A stretch of 64,000 nt of DNA, from contig WTPW01000866.1 in NCBI GenBank assembly GCA_009809945.1, positions 223,789 to 287,788 on the forward strand. The letters run 5' to 3'. Positions within the stretch are counted from its first letter, which is position 1, and the number at the start of each line of letters is the position of its first letter. The notes under the pieces are model-generated. The model had not been told where the DNA came from. It saw only the letters and a list, made by a program, of their open reading frames with translations, and ran no database searches. Positions 21,503-32,680 of the stretch are shown one piece after another. Both the position numbers and the translations under genes were made by a program. This stretch comes from Gigaspora margarita (Eukaryota > Glomeromycota > Glomeromycetes > Diversisporales > Gigasporaceae).

Positions 21503-23390
21503 AAAAAAAAATTTGATTATCATTATTATATATGATTGCTGATCTCAAAAATGATTGGCTAATCATATTGGAAAAAAGATAGCACTATAGTGCTATAGCA
21601 CTAAAATGCTATAGCACTATAACAATATTCCTATAATCAATTATAATTGATTAAAAGGATATAATCGATCAAACTTTATGATTGATCAAACTATATGATC
21701 GATCATGATCGATCAAAAACTTTCATAATTGATCAAATAATATGATTGATCATGATCGATCATATTAGGTTCGATTCCCATCTCTAACCTAATAAGAAAA
21801 AATGTTAGATCATAAAATACTATAAATTTTAACTTTAGTACATAGATAACCCATTTTTTTTTACAAGGTAACCTACTTCTATCACCTAAGTAAAGTTGTT
21901 CAGAGCATAATCTTACATATAATTGCTGATTTAAAATTTGTAAATATTTGTTTTTGCCAGAGTTACATTTTGAAAAAGTGCAAAATTGGTAAAATTTTAA
22001 TGTGGTTTTTAAGCTCAAATTTTTTTCTTTTTTTGTTCTATATACTCGCAAAATTTAATTTTAAGTTAATTAGTTAAGCCGAGAAGGATCTTTGCTCAAA
22101 GTTTATAGTAAATTCATATGTTTTTTTTATAATTTTTATTATAAACTTATTTCTAAGGAACATGTCCTATGACTGATATCTATAATCGATAAATATCATA
22201 ATTAAAATATAAATCATTATACATCTGCTAATTGATAGTTATCGTATTCATTATAGTGCAAAGTGCCTGCCACCTATCTTATTTTGTTTTTATTTTTTAA
22301 ATTACAGTAGTAGTTTCAAAAGTTCAAAATATTTTAATATATTTTAAAACTGTGAAACCAAGCTGGATTTGTAGATCTGTAACCTGGATCATACCAAGCA
22401 CACATTGGACTATATTTTAAAATATTTCAAAATCTTGTATGATATATCGATATTAATCTAAAATTTTGTATTACACAATCAGATTAGATCTTTTGTTTAT
22501 AAATTAGATCTTCTACATTGTTTTTTTTTATTTCATTTTGTTTTTTTATTTTCATTTTGTTTTTTTTTTTATTTATTTTTTAATTTTTTTNTTTTNTTTG
22601 GCACTTTACAAGAACACCAGCCCTTTGCAAAAAAACCAACAACTTTTTGGCACTATGCAAGTATACCAATATGACTTCACAAGCCAACTCAAACTTCTGA
22701 CACTTTGCAAGAACTCTTCTAAATTTTCAAGAATGTTTTTTTAGGGAAATGATTTAGTTAGGTACAAGTTTTCGCAAGTTTTTGCTTATTTATTTTCTCA
22801 TTTGATGCTTTTTGTTTTTGTTTTTTTGTTTTTTTTTAAAAAATTTTTTTTATTAATTTATTTTATTCCAGTACTTTGCAAGAACACTCTTCTTTAGAAA
22901 AATAATTTAGTTAGGTGCAAGTATTCGCAAGTATTCGCAAGTTAACCTAGCACTTTACAAAACACAACTAGGTTTCCAACAATTTCTGAATTTGAACTCT
23001 TTAGAAAAATAGAGATTTGGGGCTTTATTTATTTTTTTTTAAGTTTGCTTACATATTTTGTTTTTCAGTTATTTTTTTTTTTTTTACTTATTTTTTTATT
23101 TTTATTTTATTTTATTAATTCCTGACTTTCTTCAGAACTTTGCAAGAAACAACCTAACTTTCTGGCACTTTACAAAAACACCAACTCTAACTTCTCTACC
23201 ACTTTGCAAGAATATACTAGATTCTCTGACAATTTGCAAAAACTTCTACACTTCTGAAAAATAGTTTTGTTTTTACTTCTTTACTATTTTTAAAAAGTAG
23301 CGAATATGAGTAAAAAGAAATAATAAGTGTATAGAGCTAGTATTATGTGATGAAGTACGAAAATAGTTTAAAATATTACTTTTTTTTTTC

Positions 23391-24136
23391 TAACTTCGAC
23401 AGCTTCGCCAATACTTTATTAGAATATATTATATTAGAATTACATTTTCAAGAATGAGGATACAACTAGCCACACATGCACTTTTGGTGCCTAATTTAAT
23501 TAATCTGCTCGAAGGTTCTACACTAGCTTCTATATCTACAACCCAACTACAGAATTTGCCTATTTAAACCCTCTGGTTTAATACATACAATCCTAACAAA
23601 TATTTAATTCCAAAGTCTAACATCACTCCATTTCCCCTATTTGAAAAATCAAGTGCGACCTGTCTGCACTGGTCTTTAAACCAGAATTATACCATTGAAC
23701 AGCCATATCCCATTTTGTAGTTATTTATGGATTTTCAGTAACTAACGCATCTGCATTATACTGACACTTGCAATCTGAATTACTCCAAACCACTAGGTAC
23801 CTCCCTTGCCCTTTTAAGGTTTGTTTGGATCCCAGCACTGATCTCTTTTTATAGTAGTGCCATCAGAGATCTAAATTACCTCCTTAATTAGAACTTTCCA
23901 AATGGGTTTCTGTTTTTCCAGTTCCTTGGATTTTTAGTGTAATGATACCATTGCCCCAAGAGCTTCTATTCAAAATGGTAGAACCAAGGTTACAGGTTTT
24001 TTACCCACCTGATATTGAGCTATAGTTACTATAATATAGGCCTATTTTTCATTATCATTGTTAGTAGAATTTGAACTTTCAACCAGCCACTTGGGGTAAC
24101 AACCTGGCCACTTCTCTAGATCATCACACCCTTTTT
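23391..24136 (-). mobile_element. Composite SINE: SINE-1 head joined to SINE-2 tail
   Basis: On the minus strand it opens with the SINE-1 tRNA-like head (24,136 to about 23,865), then a second tRNA-like segment near 23,715-23,650 (TGTTCAATGGTATAATTC, like the A-box arm of tRNA-Gly), and ends with the SINE-2 3' domain (23,600-23,455). Flanks 23,370-23,390 and 24,137-24,153 resemble each other (AAAATATTACTTTTTT and AAAATAGTACTATTTTTT), consistent with a 16-18 bp duplication around one insertion. Confidence 0.65.
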
Positions 24137-24509
24137 AAAATAGTACTATTTTTTCAGTTTCATTTTTTTTTGTTATTATTTTACTTCTTACTATTTTTAG
24201 AAAGTAGTGAATATAAGCAAATATAAGCAAATATAAGTATGTAGAGCTAGTATTATACGACGAAGAGTGAAAGTAGTTTATAATATTATTATTTTTTAGT
24301 TTTCAATTTTTTTGTTATTTTTTACTTCTTTACTATTTTTAGAAAGTAGCAAATATAAGCGAATATAATAGTTAAAACAAAGAAAAGAAATAATAGCTAA
24401 CTGCGAAGTGAGAAAATAAGTATTTAGGAGCTAGTATAATGCAATAAAGTGCAGAAGTAGTTTAAAATATACTATTTTTTTGTTTTCATTTTTTTTTTTC
24501 AGTTTTATA

Positions 24510-25385
24510 ACCGTGACCTAACTTTATTTCATATTATTTATGTGATTAGGCTATTAGACACAAACGGAAACAGTGTGAATAATCTATTATACATATATGA
24601 GAGATAAAGAATCAGGCTGCACTATAGCCTTCTGTACACTATAGATTTTTACCTGAGGCCAAATTGTTAGCTGGATAGGATCTAACGATACTACCAGACT
24701 TGCAAAATAAAAATTGTTAACACATAAATCCTATCCAGACTAACCGGCCAGGACCCAACTATGTTAAACTGAAAAATGCTATAGTCAATAAATGAACTAT
24801 AGCTAAAAACGTCCGTGAGTCTTCATCCAGTGGTTTCCTCCGAGGACCTCATCAGCTATCCACATGGTTCGTTTCCGAACCACTCCGGCCTTCGTACCCA
24901 AAATAGTAGGTGCCTTCCCGATTAGGTTAGTGTAAACACTGTCGATCTTTTGGAGGGGGTACGCCAAAAAGCCCACTTTTTGAAAATTCAACGGCGAAAA
25001 AAGACCAAGACCAAATGACACCAAAAATTTCTACTTGTACATAGAGAGAAAGTGTGTCTTCCCGTATAGTAGAGTTCCAAGAGAGAGCCATGCAGTACTT
25101 GGGGAGGTAAGTGATAGACTCTGAGCTTGTCGGCAAGTAGTCTATGAACTTTACTTCTAAACGACAAGTGCCTCTTCCGTTTTGTGAACAGTGAGTGTTA
25201 AACTCTGGGGCTACTAGCAGATACTCAATTAACTGTATCCCTAAATAATAGCTGCTGTCCAAAGCCGTTTCCTTAGGTTTTTCTACAGTTGTTGCTAAAC
25301 GATACTTCTGAAGGTTGGAGTTTTTGTCGGTACAAGTGATCGGTAGATTAAGTTACGGAAGATCTTTTTATTTTTTTTTGTTTTC
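24510..25385 (-). mobile_element. CpG-rich unidentified insert, about 0.88 kb
   Basis: About 25 CpG sites in 830 bp, against almost none in the host repeat, mark a recent arrival. Flanks share a near-identical run of about 30 bp built on ATTTTTTTTGTTTTCATTTT, absent as a duplicate in the sister copy at 37,150, so it is an insertion with a long target duplication. The minus strand has two overlapping open frames (25,262-24,927 and 25,024-24,803) that look protein-like and would join by one frameshift (ends GKAPTILGTKAGVVRKRT). Near the 3' end is AATAAA. A retroposed transcript or a short retroelement are both possible; the protein is not recognised. Confidence 0.5.
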
Positions 25386-25650
25386 ATTTTTTTTTTGAGT
25401 TTAGTTTTTTTTAATTTATTTTTTTTTTTTTGTAAAAAATGTATAATAATATATAATAAATAAAATATATTTAATTTAAAATATAATATATAATAATAAT
25501 AATAAATAAATAAATATAAAATTTTATATTAAATTGCAAAACTTTGTGAAAACATGTAAAAACCTGTAAAATGTTTAAAAATAAGTATACAGTATAATAG
25601 TATTGATTAGAATTATTATTCGTGATTGTTAATCTGATTACTATTAATTA

Positions 25651-25876
25651 TTGTTGCAGATCATAATGAAATCAGATCATAATGAAATACAGGGATTCGA
25701 TTTAAAAATATAAGCCCTACTAAAATCTACTTATACTCTTTTTCAAATAACCCTAACCCTAAATCCTAACTTAACTATAAAAAAACCTAACAAAAAAGAC
25801 CCAAAAAAAATTTAAAAATCAGTCATAAAATAAGTTCAATTTTATTATGATCTGATTTCATTATGATTTGCCACAA
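25651..25876. mobile_element. MITE HM-2, 226 bp, TSD TTA (copy 2)
   Basis: Inverted ends TTGTTGCAGATCATAATGAA and TTGTGGCAAATCATAATGAA, flanked by TTA (25,648-25,650 and 25,877-25,879). The end unit CAGATCATAATGAAAT is present twice in tandem. The LR-1 copy at 37,440 has the empty site. The core matches the inverse of 14,950-15,030. Confidence 0.8.
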
Positions 25877-25994
25877 TTATTACTGATTATTATCAATTAC
25901 TAACTTAATTGATAGTCCTCGTTAGGGGGGATTTTAATCAATTATATCCAATAACTGATAAAAATAGATAGTAATTCCTGTACAAATTTTGGTG

Positions 25995-26610
25995 ATACAG
26001 AGAAATAGAAACCTGTTTGGCAAGTCCCAAGTAAGAAAGTAGCAAAGATCTTTAACAGTGTTACCAAAGTTGAAATATTAGAAACTGAAGCCAGAAAACT
26101 AAATGACAAAACTCTTGAGAAGGAGGTTTAGGGAAGTGACAAAAATCAGGTGATTTTTTAGGGGAGAGGGGGTAAAAAAAGTTGAAATTATATATAAGAA
26201 CCTGACTATATATATATTGAAAAAGAGGAGGAGGGTAGGCCTCTGATAAAAAATAATCAGGTGATTAATGACATGGCCCTTACCAATCTGGCTGCTAGAG
26301 TTGCACTAGAGAAAAAGTGCCTATGCTATAGAAGTAGGCACCAAAAAAAAGAAAGAACTGACCTGTTCAGGCTAACTAGTTTGGAAGTTTGGGGATATCA
26401 GAAAAGCACTAATAGGAAAGCTGTGGGTATCGAGATTAGAGTAAACCTTACAAGAGCAGAATTAGATAATGATGGCAGTTAGAAACCTCTAACTACAAGT
26501 GGTCTGCTTTGGTAGATGCATATATTACTGAAAGTGTAGGTGAATACCTGGGTGGGACAGGTACCCTCTATAAGATTTACCATAGAGCAAATGCCCTCCA
26601 ATAGGTTTTC
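25995..26610 (+). mobile_element. SINE-1 copy B, 5'-truncated, with MITE insertion
   Basis: Collinear with the inverse of 1-450: GTTTGGCAAGTCCCAAGTAAG, then AAGATCTTTAACAGTG, then the 3' body to about 26,600. An HM-1 MITE (26,131-26,279) splits it at GGTTTA|CCAATCTGG, intact in copy A. It lies between LR-1 copies II and III, which face each other. Confidence 0.75.
26131..26279. mobile_element. Harbinger-like MITE HM-1, 149 bp (copy 3)
   Basis: Ends GGGAAGTGACAAAAATCAGG and GGGCCATGTCATTAATCACC. Flanks TTA (26,128-26,130) and TTA (26,280-26,282). Comparison with SINE-1 copy A shows the uninterrupted target. Confidence 0.9.
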
Positions 26611-26651
26611 ATCGGCAAATTTTATATATAGATATATATCGATTACTAACT

Positions 26652-26787
26652 GGTAAGATATATATCGATGATCAACACCCCTATCGATTATTATCGATAG
26701 TGATAGTAATCGATATAAATCCGGTTAATCAATTACTATCACTATCGATAATAATCAGCAGGGGTGTTAATCATCGATATATATCTA
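26652..26787. repeat. Hairpin of ATATCGAT and GGGGTGTTNATCATCGAT
   Basis: Arms of about 52 bp (GATATATATCGATGATCAAC on the left, its inverse on the right) flank a short loop. It sits in the left subterminal region of LR-1 copy III and may extrude as a cruciform or serve as a protein-binding array. Confidence 0.6.
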
Positions 26788-28150
26788 ATATAATATCAAT
26801 TAATAATTATTATATTCACATAATCATGCTCGCAAGGTTTCGCAATTTATTATAATTTTATTTTTTTATTTATTATTATTATATATTATATTTTAAATTA
26901 AATAATCAATATTTGCAAGTTTTCGCAATTTAATATAAAAATTATTTATTTATTATTATTATATATTATATTATATTACATATATATTATTATAAAAAAA
27001 AATGAAAAACCAAAAAAAACCCCCCCGAAAAAAATAACAAAAAAAACAAAACCGGAAAAATAGTAATAATTTTTAACTACTTTTGCACTTCATCGCTTAT
27101 ATTCACTACTTCTTGCAAAGTGTCAGAGAAGTTAGAGTTGTTGTTTTTGCAAGTACCAGAAAAGTCAGATCGTTTTCTTGCAAAGTTTTGAAAAAAGTCA
27201 GAAATAAATAAAATAAAATTAAAAAAATAAGTAAAACAAAAGAAAAACAAACAAAAACAAAAACGTAAGCAAACTAAATAAAAAAAAAACAAAGCTCCAA
27301 ATCTCTATTTTCCTAAAGTAAGAGTTCGTTTCTTATAATTTAGAAATCGTTGAAGGTTTTCGCAATGTACTGGAATAATAAAAAAATAAAAATTAAAGAA
27401 ATAAGTAAAAAGAAAACAACGGAATATAAAAAAATAAAAAAAAATAAACCCCAAATCTCTATTATATTTGCTTCTATTCGCTCTTATTCGCTTCTATTCG
27501 CTTATATTCACTTATTTTCGCTACTTTCTAAAAAAATGCAAGAGAACGAGCAAGACCACCCTATATGAATGCAAGAGAAAGACCACCTCATATGAACGCA
27601 AGAGAAAAAAAACCAAATGGACCACCTACAAGAACACTCAAAATCTATGCAATACCATCTACAAGAATACCAAGAGGCACGTAAAGCTATTCCACAAGAA
27701 CACCAACGACACAAGCTAGCAACAATTCCAACAACAACACCAACGACAATATCAAATACAATACCAGTGATGACACCAACTAGGACAACACCAATGCGTT
27801 GCCTTGCACAAAGTGTCGGAAAGTCTCTATATTTTATGCCAAAAAGTGTTTTTTTGTAAAAATAAAATAAAAAAAATTAAAAAATAATAATAAATAAAAA
27901 AAAAAAAGATACTAAACGAAACGAAATGTAACAAAAAAAAACAAAGCGAAAATGAAAAAACAATATAAAAGTGATAGAAGATCTAAATTATAAACAAAAA
28001 AAATAAACAAAGATCTAATCTGATCTTGTACTACAATCATCAAAACATTTCGAAACAAATCGAAAATATTAATTAAACGCGTCCTTGGTATGATTTAGGA
28101 TAGAGATCTACAGATCCAGCCCAGTCCAAATATTTTGAAACAATTCGAAA

Positions 28151-28291
28151 NNNNNNNNNNNNNNNNNNNNNNNNNNNNNNNNNNNNNNNNNNNNNNNNNN
28201 NNNNNNNNNNNNNNNNNNNNNNNNNNNNNNNNNNNNNNNNNNNNNNNNNNNNNNNNNNNNNNNNNNNNNNNNNNNNNNNNNNNNNNNNNNN
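28151..28291. other. Assembly gap, 141 N
   Basis: All bases are N, followed by a T25 run. By alignment with copy I the missing part equals about 3,388-3,654, which includes the 100-base homopurine tract; the true gap is therefore likely nearer 270 bp than 141. Confidence 0.95.
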
Positions 28292-28637
28292 TTTTTTTTT
28301 TTTTTTTTTTTTTTTTACCCGGTGATGGTCAAAATATTATATAATTGTTAAAGATCTGTTAATCGTTATATATTGTTTCAAATACTTCCGATTATAATCG
28401 ATTTATAGATATATAACGATTTAATATAAAAAATGATATATATCGATTTAGATATATATCGAGTTTTATCCAGTTAATCGATATATAACGATATTTTATA
28501 ATCGATATAAAACGATTAAGTGTTATATATCGATTAATATCTATATATAAAATTTGCAGATGTTGACTAAAGTCTCAAAGTACTTTAACAACAAATTACT
28601 TATGAAAGGGTATATTGGAAAGAACATAGGACATAGG

Positions 28638-29173
28638 GGGACATCTATAAATAACATTATGTATCCTATATAGTAGCTCTTGACCCCCTTTTCCTAGACT
28701 ATATAAAAAAAATTTTAAAAATCTATATATTTATATATATAATCTTACAAAAATTTGAATATATTATGACCCAGTAATCCAATTTGGATGATTTTGGTAC
28801 CATTCGATTCGTCTCTATAAAACGAATCCAATAGTACCAAAATCATTTCATTTTGGACTACTAGATTAGGTATTATTCACAAAATACTATTGATTTTATA
28901 GTAATTTTATAAGAAAACATAATAATCAATAGTATTTAGTTAATAAAATATAGTCTAGTAATCCAAATTAAATAATTTTGGTACTATTCGAATCCTCTCC
29001 TCGAGACGATTTGAATAGTACCAAAATTATCCAATTTGGACCAACAAATCAAGTTTTAGACAAATTTTTATAAAAAAATTATATTATATTTTGGGGAACT
29101 CCCTCTATTTATTAGAAAATCATTATATTTTGGGGGACCCTCTTCAAGCATAACATTATTTATGGATGCCTCT
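28638..29173. mobile_element. Palindromic MITE FB-4, copy 2 (intact)
   Basis: Inverted ends GGACATCTATAAATAACATT and GAGGCATCCATAAATAATGT. The interior has nested AGTACCAAAATNATT/ATTTNGGACTACTAGATT palindromes, and a partial duplication of the right end (CCCAAAATATAATG twice). It is the uninterrupted form of the element at 10,544-13,320. Confidence 0.7.
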
Positions 29174-29370
29174 AGGTAAAAGCCAAAGGTTTAAATAGGC
29201 AAGCCCCTAGTTGGGTTGCAGGTATGGCATCTAGTGTAGAACCTTCAGACAGACTATTTAAATTAGACAACCAAAAATTGTATGTGTAGCTAGTTGTACT
29301 CTTATTATACAAATGTAATATGTGGTATGGTCATACTGACCAGGCCAACCTGTTTGTACCAATAAAGTGC
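29174..29370 (+). mobile_element. SINE-2-type 3' domain, 5'-truncated
   Basis: GGTTTAAATAGGCAAGCCCC through GTGTAGCTAGTTGTACTCTT matches the 3' domain of SINE-2 (6,930-7,060). It then runs on into CCAATAAAGTGCTAGGGTAC, unlike SINE-2. No tRNA-like head is present. Confidence 0.6.
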
Positions 29371-30905
29371 TAGGGTACCTAAGTGGTTACCTTAATATTA
29401 AAAAAAAGATAAGTGAAACTTTATTTATTTTTTATTTTTTTATTTATTTTATTTTATTTTTTCTATTTATTTTATTTAATTTTCTTTATTTAATTTTATT
29501 TTATTTTATTTTTCTTTATTTATTTTATTTTATTTTATTTTTTTTATTTATTTATTTATTTTTATTTTATTTTTTTAATTATTTTTATTATTTTTTTTTG
29601 TTTTATTTATTTTTTTTATTTTTTTTTTTTACTTTATATTTTTTTATTTGAAGTTGCTTTTGATTGCCAGTGATGATATTACCAATATATATTTTGTATC
29701 TTTAAATTTTGTCTATGAACTTACCTTTAAGACTTTAACAAAAAAATTTTTTGTAAAATTTTGGTATAAACTATGCCTCTGCTCTAGCATAGCAAAAACT
29801 TGTATCCCAATAGATTCCAAAAGTGATATTACACAATTTATTTATATGGACAATTAAAAATCTGATATATAATTATAGTCTAAAACCTGGCATTTTCACA
29901 ATCTATTTACCTATAATAAGTTAAACTTAAAGTATACATGTTGATAAGTAAAATTTCTTCGTTTTGAGAATCTTTAGCAGCAAATCTTTTTCAATCATTT
30001 TTAATCACTTTTTCTATAAAGTTTTCATAAGAACAAAAGTAGGGCATTTGGTAATTGACTGAGTTTATTGAGTTTCTACTACATTTAAATTATGAAGCCA
30101 AACAATAGATTTATAAGTTGTTAAATTGTGAGAGTTATACTAATATAAATTTTATATGTTTTATTAAACAGGCTACACATTATAATTACTTTAATATGAT
30201 TTATTTTACCTAAACTACAATACATATACCAGTACATATTATATATCCAACTACCTCTAATATGTAGTATAATAAAATACGATAGAGTAATTTAATTATA
30301 GTAGTATAGACTATATAGTAGTAACATGTAATATGTTTTCAGTAAAATCTGATGGTTAAAAAATATAATAAAATTACTTTAGTATTAAAAATGCTTACTT
30401 TTATTAATAATAATAAATTTATTTTTTTTGTGTAATTTGTGTATCAAAAGATTTTTAATTAATTTGATTGGTTAATAATCATGTTTGGATCTACATCAAT
30501 TAGCCAATCACACAAATGATATAACCTGTGATTTTTTGTCAAAATATGAGTTACTGCTATGCTTCCTGCTCTATTTCAGTTCTTATTCTAACTCTAATAT
30601 TAATAAATTTTAATTTTTATTTTAGCAAAAGCTTTTTATTAATTTGTACTATATTGTTAATTGCTAGTAATAATCACTACTAGCAATAAATAGTAATATT
30701 CTTTTATTTTAATTTTTTTTGAGAGTTATTATTTATTGCTAATGTGATACATTGCCACTTTCTAATTAACCAATCAGAATACAAAATTAGGTATAATATG
30801 AAATCCAAGCAAAATAGCTATTTTTTAAAAAATTAATTTTAAAAATTTTGACTATAAACAACAATTTTTTTTTAACAAAAAAAGTTCTTATAAAATTTTG
30901 GGTCA
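29371..30905. other. Gene-free stretch: poly-T block and decayed AT-rich DNA
   Basis: 29,411-29,650 is almost pure T/A (TTTATTTTATTTT units). 29,651-30,905 has short plus-strand open stretches around 29,651-29,860 but nothing recognisable. GATTGGTT/AACCAATC motifs recur (30,465, 30,503, 30,768), as in the ends of several foldback elements, so a decayed palindrome is likely. Confidence 0.4.
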
Positions 30906-30909
30906 GAGG

Positions 30910-31090
30910 AGGACCCCGAAATATACATAGATAGGTCAGGTTAATTATAGGGTTACTAAAAAAGGAAAGATCTGCAGAAAAAACTTCAAAAATAAGCAAA
31001 AATATTACTATAAATAGAAAAGATCTGCATAAAAACCCTCAAAAATAAGCAAACTCATACCTGACCTATCTATGTATATTTCGGGGTCCT
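30910..31090. mobile_element. hAT-type MITE, 181 bp
   Basis: Inverted ends AGGACCCCGAAATATACATA continue through GATAGGTCAGG without mismatch. Flanks GTCAGAGG (30,902-30,909) and GTTAGAGG (31,091-31,098) form an 8-bp duplication with one mismatch. Inside, GATCTGCA..AAAATAAGCAAA is duplicated in tandem, about 55-60 bp apart. Confidence 0.8.
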
Positions 31091-31099
31091 GTTAGAGGG

Positions 31100-32436
31100 T
31101 TATTTAACTACTACCTTATCAAACTCTAACCCTAAACTTAATCTAGTTACTGTTTGTTTTGTTTTAATTAATATAAAATCAAAACAAACCAAATAATTAG
31201 TTGATTAGAAGATAGCAATGCATTATACTAATAATAAAAGATAATTGTTTTTTTTATTTTTTTTACTTTTTTTTTTTTAGATTTAACTTTTATTTTTTTT
31301 TAGATTTAACTTTTATTTTTTTTAAATTTTTTAAATTAATTTTTTTTAAATTATATACTTATTTTTGTTAAATTTTTTTTACTATCATCTTTAAATTAAA
31401 TTAAATTTTAAATAATTTTTAATTTTTTTTTTTTAGAGAAAACTTGCCAAATACAACCTTTTTGTTTTTATTATACTATCAAAAAAACAAGTATATAGAG
31501 GTTTGCAAAAAGTAAACAATATTAATATTATCTGATTTAGATAACTAAGCCAAATACAAATTGCTATACAGAATTTCTGAGAACTCTAATAAGTCTATTA
31601 GTCTTATATTACTATATATAGCTATTTTTCAGAGAAAATGATCTTGGAAGTGAAAAAAAACTAAACTAAAAGAGATAAAACAAATAAAAGAAAGTAAAAA
31701 AAAAAACAGAGTAAACCAACAAAAGAAATAACAAACAAATAAAAAAATGCAAACCTTAGACTATTTAAGGCCTAGCACCCAAACAAATAAACTAGTACAA
31801 AAATTATATGATATTAAAAAAAGTAGTCTCTACACTAACTAAACTCAAATTATTATATATTAGTAAAAAAATTAAAAAACCCTCTAATATATAAAAATGT
31901 AGAAATAGATAAAACAAAACAAAAAGAAAAAAAAGCAAAAACTATAGTAAAAAGAATATTCTAAAAAAAAATTGCATTTTAAATTTTTTTTAAAATACCC
32001 TACGTGTTATTTATTATTTATTTCACAGGACCTAAACTTTACTAGTAACAAGATTTTAATATAGTAGTTGCATTTCCAATTTGGATAGAGTAAATATTAC
32101 TAATCTTTTGGAAAGGTAAACCAAAAAGTCTACTTTGTTAAAATTTTGAAAGCACCAATAGGATGAAACAAATTACTTGTATTAAATTTAAAAGAATGCA
32201 TATTTGGAAAAACTCATTTTTTTTGTTGCTTTCTGTTGTTTTTATTACAAAAATTTTTATTTATAGAAAAATTTTATCTTCACCAAAATTTCTTATACAA
32301 GAGTACTATGTTTTGCTAATTATTTTGTAAAAAGATGCTTTTGGCTTGTATGCTAAATATAAAAAAGAAGCTCTCAGGCAGTAGTTAGCCTTTATAAAAA
32401 CTATTTTTTGTATTATTCTACTATATATTAAGCATA
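31100..32436. other. Gene-free AT-rich stretch
   Basis: A T-rich block (31,248-31,430) followed by A-rich and mixed DNA. I see no conserved frame, tandem array or TIR pair with confidence. 31,150-31,245 resembles 37,555-37,650 (CAAAACAAACC...GTTGATTAGAA), so an unnamed repeat is present. Confidence 0.4.
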
Positions 32437-32680
32437 TGGGTATAAGTTAGTAAAAAAAAAACAAATCATTTTTAGTTAATTTTTTTAATTTTTAAATTAA
32501 AATATCTTAACAACTATTTAATCAAATTTGCTAAAAAAATTTTTATTTTAATCCTGAAATTATATAAAATTAAAATAAAAAAAATTATTAAAATTATTAA
32601 GATGGTTGATAAAATATTTAAGCTTAAAATTAAAAAAACTTTTATTTAAAAAAATTTTTTTTTTCTACTAACTCACTCTA
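32437..32680. mobile_element. Foldback MITE FB-2, copy 2
   Basis: Same palindrome as 5,348-5,600, flanked by TA (32,435-32,436, 32,681-32,682), with more decay and no CpG. Confidence 0.65.

Larger units (their letters stand above)
19414..21786. mobile_element. hAT-type element, 2.37 kb, perfect 8-bp TSD
   Basis: Inverted ends TAGAGATGGGAAT, flanked by ACCTAATA at 19,406-19,413 and 21,787-21,794. The undivided site is the mirror position in the other arm of the host palindrome. Subterminal zones are filled with ATGATCGATCATGATC palindromes, likely transposase sites. The interior (20,300-21,500) shows no transposase frame, and holds a pogo-like MITE and a CTTCAACGAC minisatellite. Confidence 0.85.
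18748..22175. mobile_element. Foldback element FB-5 copy 1, split by a hAT element
   Basis: Arms 18,748-19,281 and 19,281-19,413 plus 21,795-22,175 are inverted copies (ends CAGTTATAGGACATGTTTTC and CAGTCATAGGACATGTTCCT). Without the hAT insert it is a single palindrome of about 1.05 kb, whose centre is an A/T-rich turn near 19,281. A second copy is at 32,698-34,569. No coding frame. Confidence 0.8.
22190..25990 (-). mobile_element. LR-1 element copy II, with two insertions
   Basis: Inverted relative to copies I and III: poly-T blocks, ACTTTGCAAGAACACC-type units, then the 25,400-25,650 AATATATAATAATA block. It is interrupted by a composite SINE (23,391-24,136), a CpG-rich insert (about 24,510-25,385) and an HM-2 MITE (25,651-25,876). 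Two single Ns (22,591 and 22,596) lie in a poly-T stretch. Confidence 0.6.
26611..28561 (+). mobile_element. LR-1 element copy III with both ends
   Basis: Inverted ends ATCGGCAAATTTTATATATA and ATCTGCAAATTTTATATATA define the family. Subterminal ATATCGAT repeats lead to an internal region with degenerate ACTTTGCAAGAACACC-type units. An assembly gap (28,151-28,291) interrupts it. Open frames of 68-94 codons here are low-complexity and not shared with copy I. Confidence 0.7.

Noticed and set aside
21766..21777. Perfect B-box word GGTTCGATTCC as part of a tRNA gene
   Set aside because: It is the inverted terminal repeat of the hAT element at 19,414-21,786 (TAGAGATGGGAATCGAACC read inverted), with no A box or tRNA fold nearby.
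29367..29651. 94-codon frame as a membrane protein
   Set aside because: It is pure T/A-rich low-complexity sequence coding Phe, Tyr, Leu and Ile.
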